DNA of 64,000 nucleotides from assembly GCF_020524325.1 (NCBI RefSeq), contig NZ_JAIVKY010000001.1, forward strand, positions 62,001 to 126,000, in the 5' to 3' direction. Under the pieces are notes generated by a model that saw only the letters and a program-made list of their open reading frames with translations, did not search any database and had not been told where the DNA came from. Each line of letters starts with the position of its first letter. Position 1 is the first letter of the stretch. Position numbers and translations under genes: made by a program. Below, piece by piece: positions 61,941-64,000 of this stretch. The stretch comes from Sutcliffiella horikoshii. Lineage in GTDB: Bacteria; Bacillota; Bacilli; Bacillales; Bacillaceae_I.

Positions 61941-64000
61941 CTATTCCACTTCAGAAAACAGCTTCTGAATCCTATAGTATGACTGTTTCAAGCGTTCATG
62001 ATAAGTTGGCATTTCCCATTTTCCCCAAGCATATATGAAGTAATCCTCTTGCCTGCTCTTTCCATTTACTGTTTTCGGAAGACTATCTACAACATTTCCA
62101 TTGGAATTGGACACGGCAATTGCACCTATTCGAATTCCATCAACCCATGCACTGCTATTCAACCCATCATCTGTCCACATATCCCCCATCACTTCTAGTT
62201 GACCTGGATCCTTTACATTGAGCAACGCCCATGGAATACGAACTTCTAACAAGCCTTCCTCCTCATTTAAATGAAAATCTGTTAAAGAGTCGAAGTTTTC
62301 TTCGTTCGGATTGGAATTACCAGAACGTAATATACCAGTTTCATAGCTGTCAAACGGAACAAGCTGTTCTTCGCCATTCTCATCTTTATACGTTAATTCT
62401 TTGTTTAAAGTTAACCTGATCGGATGAAAAATACCATTATCTTTTTTGTTTGCATACTCCTGCTTCTCTATCATCCCTAGCTTATGGCCATACATGTAGT
62501 AGTAACTATCATAATAACTATCTACAAGCATTCTAGCTTTTTTTCCATTCTCCACTTGTAGAAGGAAGTCTATGCCTTCCGTGATATAATCAGACCCAGG
62601 TACCACCTTTGACTGCCCCTGGTTATCCAATACATTAAACAATAAAGACATCTCATGTTCTTTAAATTTATCCGCCTTCAACTTTATATATAAAAATCCT
62701 TCATCATGTGTTACTTGCATCTCTTTTATGATGGAAGAAGGGCTGTAAAGTGATTTTTGGTCTAAAGCTTTCCAGTCCTCTTCTTTTCCGTCAATTATTA
62801 TCTTTTGATTATTGCCGGGTTCAAATGTCAACATCCCGAACATCTGCTCATTTGTCTGGACGTTTTTCCAGTAAGGTCGCTGGTCGGGGTTATCGAAATC
62901 CATCGTATTCCAAGTCCGTTTGAACCATTCGTCATGCCATGAAAAGATTAATCCACCTGCCATTTTTTCTTCTACGATATCTTCAAAGAGATGAGATAAA
63001 ATCTCTCCCTGCTCTTCTTCTGTATGACCGCCCTGGTCCCATCCATAAATATTATTATGAGTATTTCCTCTTGAAGATGGAATGCCAAATTCAGCAACTA
63101 ATAGCGGCATGCTGTGTGCTTCTTTCATATGCTGTAAATACCCTGCGTAATTGTTTTTCTCTCCACGATGGTCAATATATTCCACATACCGTTTTTCAAA
63201 ATTAAGGAAGTCCGGATAGTATGGATAGATGTGGTAGGAAGCGAACATACCTGCTTCAAACTCATCTTTCGAAAATATTAAATTAGGATTGACGCTTACA
63301 AGATCCTCTTCTTCTGAAGGTTCTGATGGGTGATTAAGCAAATCGGTCGTCACCCAGTTTGTGAAGCTCATTGGCCTCTGCCATTGATAAGTCTCCTGTT
63401 CATAGTCAATCGTATACTCCATCATTTCTGCAAGCCACACTTCAAATGGCTGAGCGCTTTTTGTGAAGAGGAATTCACCATTAAACTCATGCATACCTGA
63501 ATGTTTCCTGTTTGTATTCAGTACTACTTGCGGATCCCACTCTACCCCGAGGACCCATCCGAGTACATAGGGTGAAACATCTGCGGTGTAATTTCCATGC
63601 GCATGACCTGGACGCTCTTCTAGAACTGCATCTCCATGAATTAAATCAACGGTTCTTTGGATTTCTTCTTTAAAATCTTTGACATTTTCCTTTGCAAAAG
63701 CATCATTTGATTCAAGGAAAATCTCTTCATTTATCCAGATGCCATGAAACAGATAGATGGGTTCCTCTTGCATGCGATTGTATTCAGCCAAAGCCTCATA
63801 AAAATGAGGCGGATGAATCGTATAAATACGTATAGCATTAGCATTCATTTCACCAATTTGCTTAAACCAACGTAAGTACTCTTGCTTCGTAATAGCTGTT
63901 TCACCAGGCCATGTACCTGGTTTTGCTATTCCCATGTTAACCCCTTTAATCAGAAAATCTTCCCATTTTCCCTCTTTTTGTATTTGCAAATAATCTTTGC
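61941..64000 (-). CDS. Glycoside-hydrolase-like protein (5' end outside window)
   Basis: At least 686 codons. A TIM-barrel part (about first 390 residues) resembles GH2/GH5-type catalytic domains: IKGVNMGIAKPGTWPGETAI near the start, SPYVLGWVLGVEWD, MPLLVAEFGIPSSRGNTHNN (possible nucleophile Glu) and GGLIFSWHDEWFKRTWNTMD. The C-terminal half (about 400-680) is beta-rich and resembles CBM9-like ligand domains (IDGKEEDWKAL, GFLYIKLKAD). A TTG at 63989 could be read as a start, but codons upstream (KDY) stay open to the window edge without a ribosome site, so the gene is probably cut. Often such proteins accompany glycosyltransferases; the neighbour is not visible. Confidence 0.78.
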   Translation of the reverse strand, partial: KDYLQIQKEGKWEDFLIKGVNMGIAKPGTWPGETAITKQEYLRWFKQIGEMNANAIRIYTIHPPHFYEALAEYNRMQEEPIYLFHGIWINEEIFLESNDAFAKENVKDFKEEIQRTVDLIHGDAVLEERPGHAHGNYTADVSPYVLGWVLGVEWDPQVVLNTNRKHSGMHEFNGEFLFTKSAQPFEVWLAEMMEYTIDYEQETYQWQRPMSFTNWVTTDLLNHPSEPSEEEDLVSVNPNLIFSKDEFEAGMFASYHIYPYYPDFLNFEKRYVEYIDHRGEKNNYAGYLQHMKEAHSMPLLVAEFGIPSSRGNTHNNIYGWDQGGHTEEEQGEILSHLFEDIVEEKMAGGLIFSWHDEWFKRTWNTMDFDNPDQRPYWKNVQTNEQMFGMLTFEPGNNQKIIIDGKEEDWKALDQKSLYSPSSIIKEMQVTHDEGFLYIKLKADKFKEHEMSLLFNVLDNQGQSKVVPGSDYITEGIDFLLQVENGKKARMLVDSYYDSYYYMYGHKLGMIEKQEYANKKDNGIFHPIRLTLNKELTYKDENGEEQLVPFDSYETGILRSGNSNPNEENFDSLTDFHLNEEEGLLEVRIPWALLNVKDPGQLEVMGDMWTDDGLNSSAWVDGIRIGAIAVSNSNGNVVDSLPKTVNGKSRQEDYFIYAWGKWEMPTYHERLKQSYYRIQKLFSEVE

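Overview
The window is low-GC chromosomal DNA of an endospore-forming Bacillaceae. The evidence is the gene order, which follows the Bacillus subtilis chromosome over long stretches: sigX-rsiX, resABCDE, rluB, spmAB-dacB, ypuI, scpAB, ypuF, ribDEBAHT, ppiB, lysA, spoVA, spoIIA-sigF, dacF, deoB-punA-pdp, xerD, yqzK, fur, spoIIM, nudF, mciZ, yqkF and yqkE. Genus cannot be fixed from the sequence alone; the Sutcliffiella / Bacillus cohnii group is a guess. Most genes lie on the minus strand, so the text below runs from high to low coordinates for those operons.

Region by region. 1-1745: a truncated 3-hydroxybutyrate-type dehydrogenase and a GntP-family permease. 2332-4186: sigX-rsiX with a near-perfect ECF promoter. 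4438-5850: a cobalamin-riboswitch unit (DUF4430 lipoprotein plus ECF-type S component) placed between resE and sigX. 5928-11868: resABCDE, cytochrome c maturation plus the ResDE two-component system. 12054-17618: rluB, spore maturation genes, sodF and ypuI. 17742-20248: an unknown gene, scpAB and the divergent ypuF. 20546-24970: riboflavin operon under an FMN riboswitch. 25050-27765: a 28-residue membrane peptide, ppiB, a nested-repeat island and lysA. 27988-35945: the seven-gene spoVA operon, spoIIAA-AB-sigF and dacF, with recognisable sigma-G, sigma-H and sigma-F promoters. 36683-40334: deoB-punA-pdp nucleoside catabolism with a cre-overlapped promoter. 40403-46802: xerD, yqzK, fur, spoIIM, an EndoQ-like nuclease, nudF, mciZ (missed by usual ORF size limits), yqkF, a membrane protein and yqkE. 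47004-64000: accessory or lineage-specific genes, including a cysteine-rich microprotein, a KinB-like kinase, a WG-repeat/DUF3298 protein, a 1407-residue TPR protein with an embedded C39-like papain fold, a vanadium-haloperoxidase-like protein, an MFS exporter and a glycosidase-like protein cut by the window edge.

The most unusual content is non-coding. (1) Eight intergenic tandem arrays have unit lengths of about 20.5, 21 or 52 bp, all close to whole numbers of DNA helical turns. Three of the 52-bp arrays share the same GTCTTCAT-N7-ATGAAGAC hairpin. (2) A dispersed family of about 127-128-bp nested palindromes has stems that keep pairing although their sequence differs between copies, which is covariation. 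Copies sit inside the rib and deoB-punA-pdp transcription units. One copy is split by another inverted-repeat element that itself carries a further copy.

Co-working modules: the Res proteins form one cytochrome c maturation and redox-sensing unit. SpoIIAA/AB/SigF, DacF, SpoIIM, SpmAB/DacB and SpoVA form the sporulation backbone. MciZ and the KinB-like kinase add division control and phosphorelay input near it. RibD, RibE, RibBA and RibH make riboflavin under FMN control. DeoB, PunA and Pdp salvage nucleosides under apparent carbon-catabolite control.
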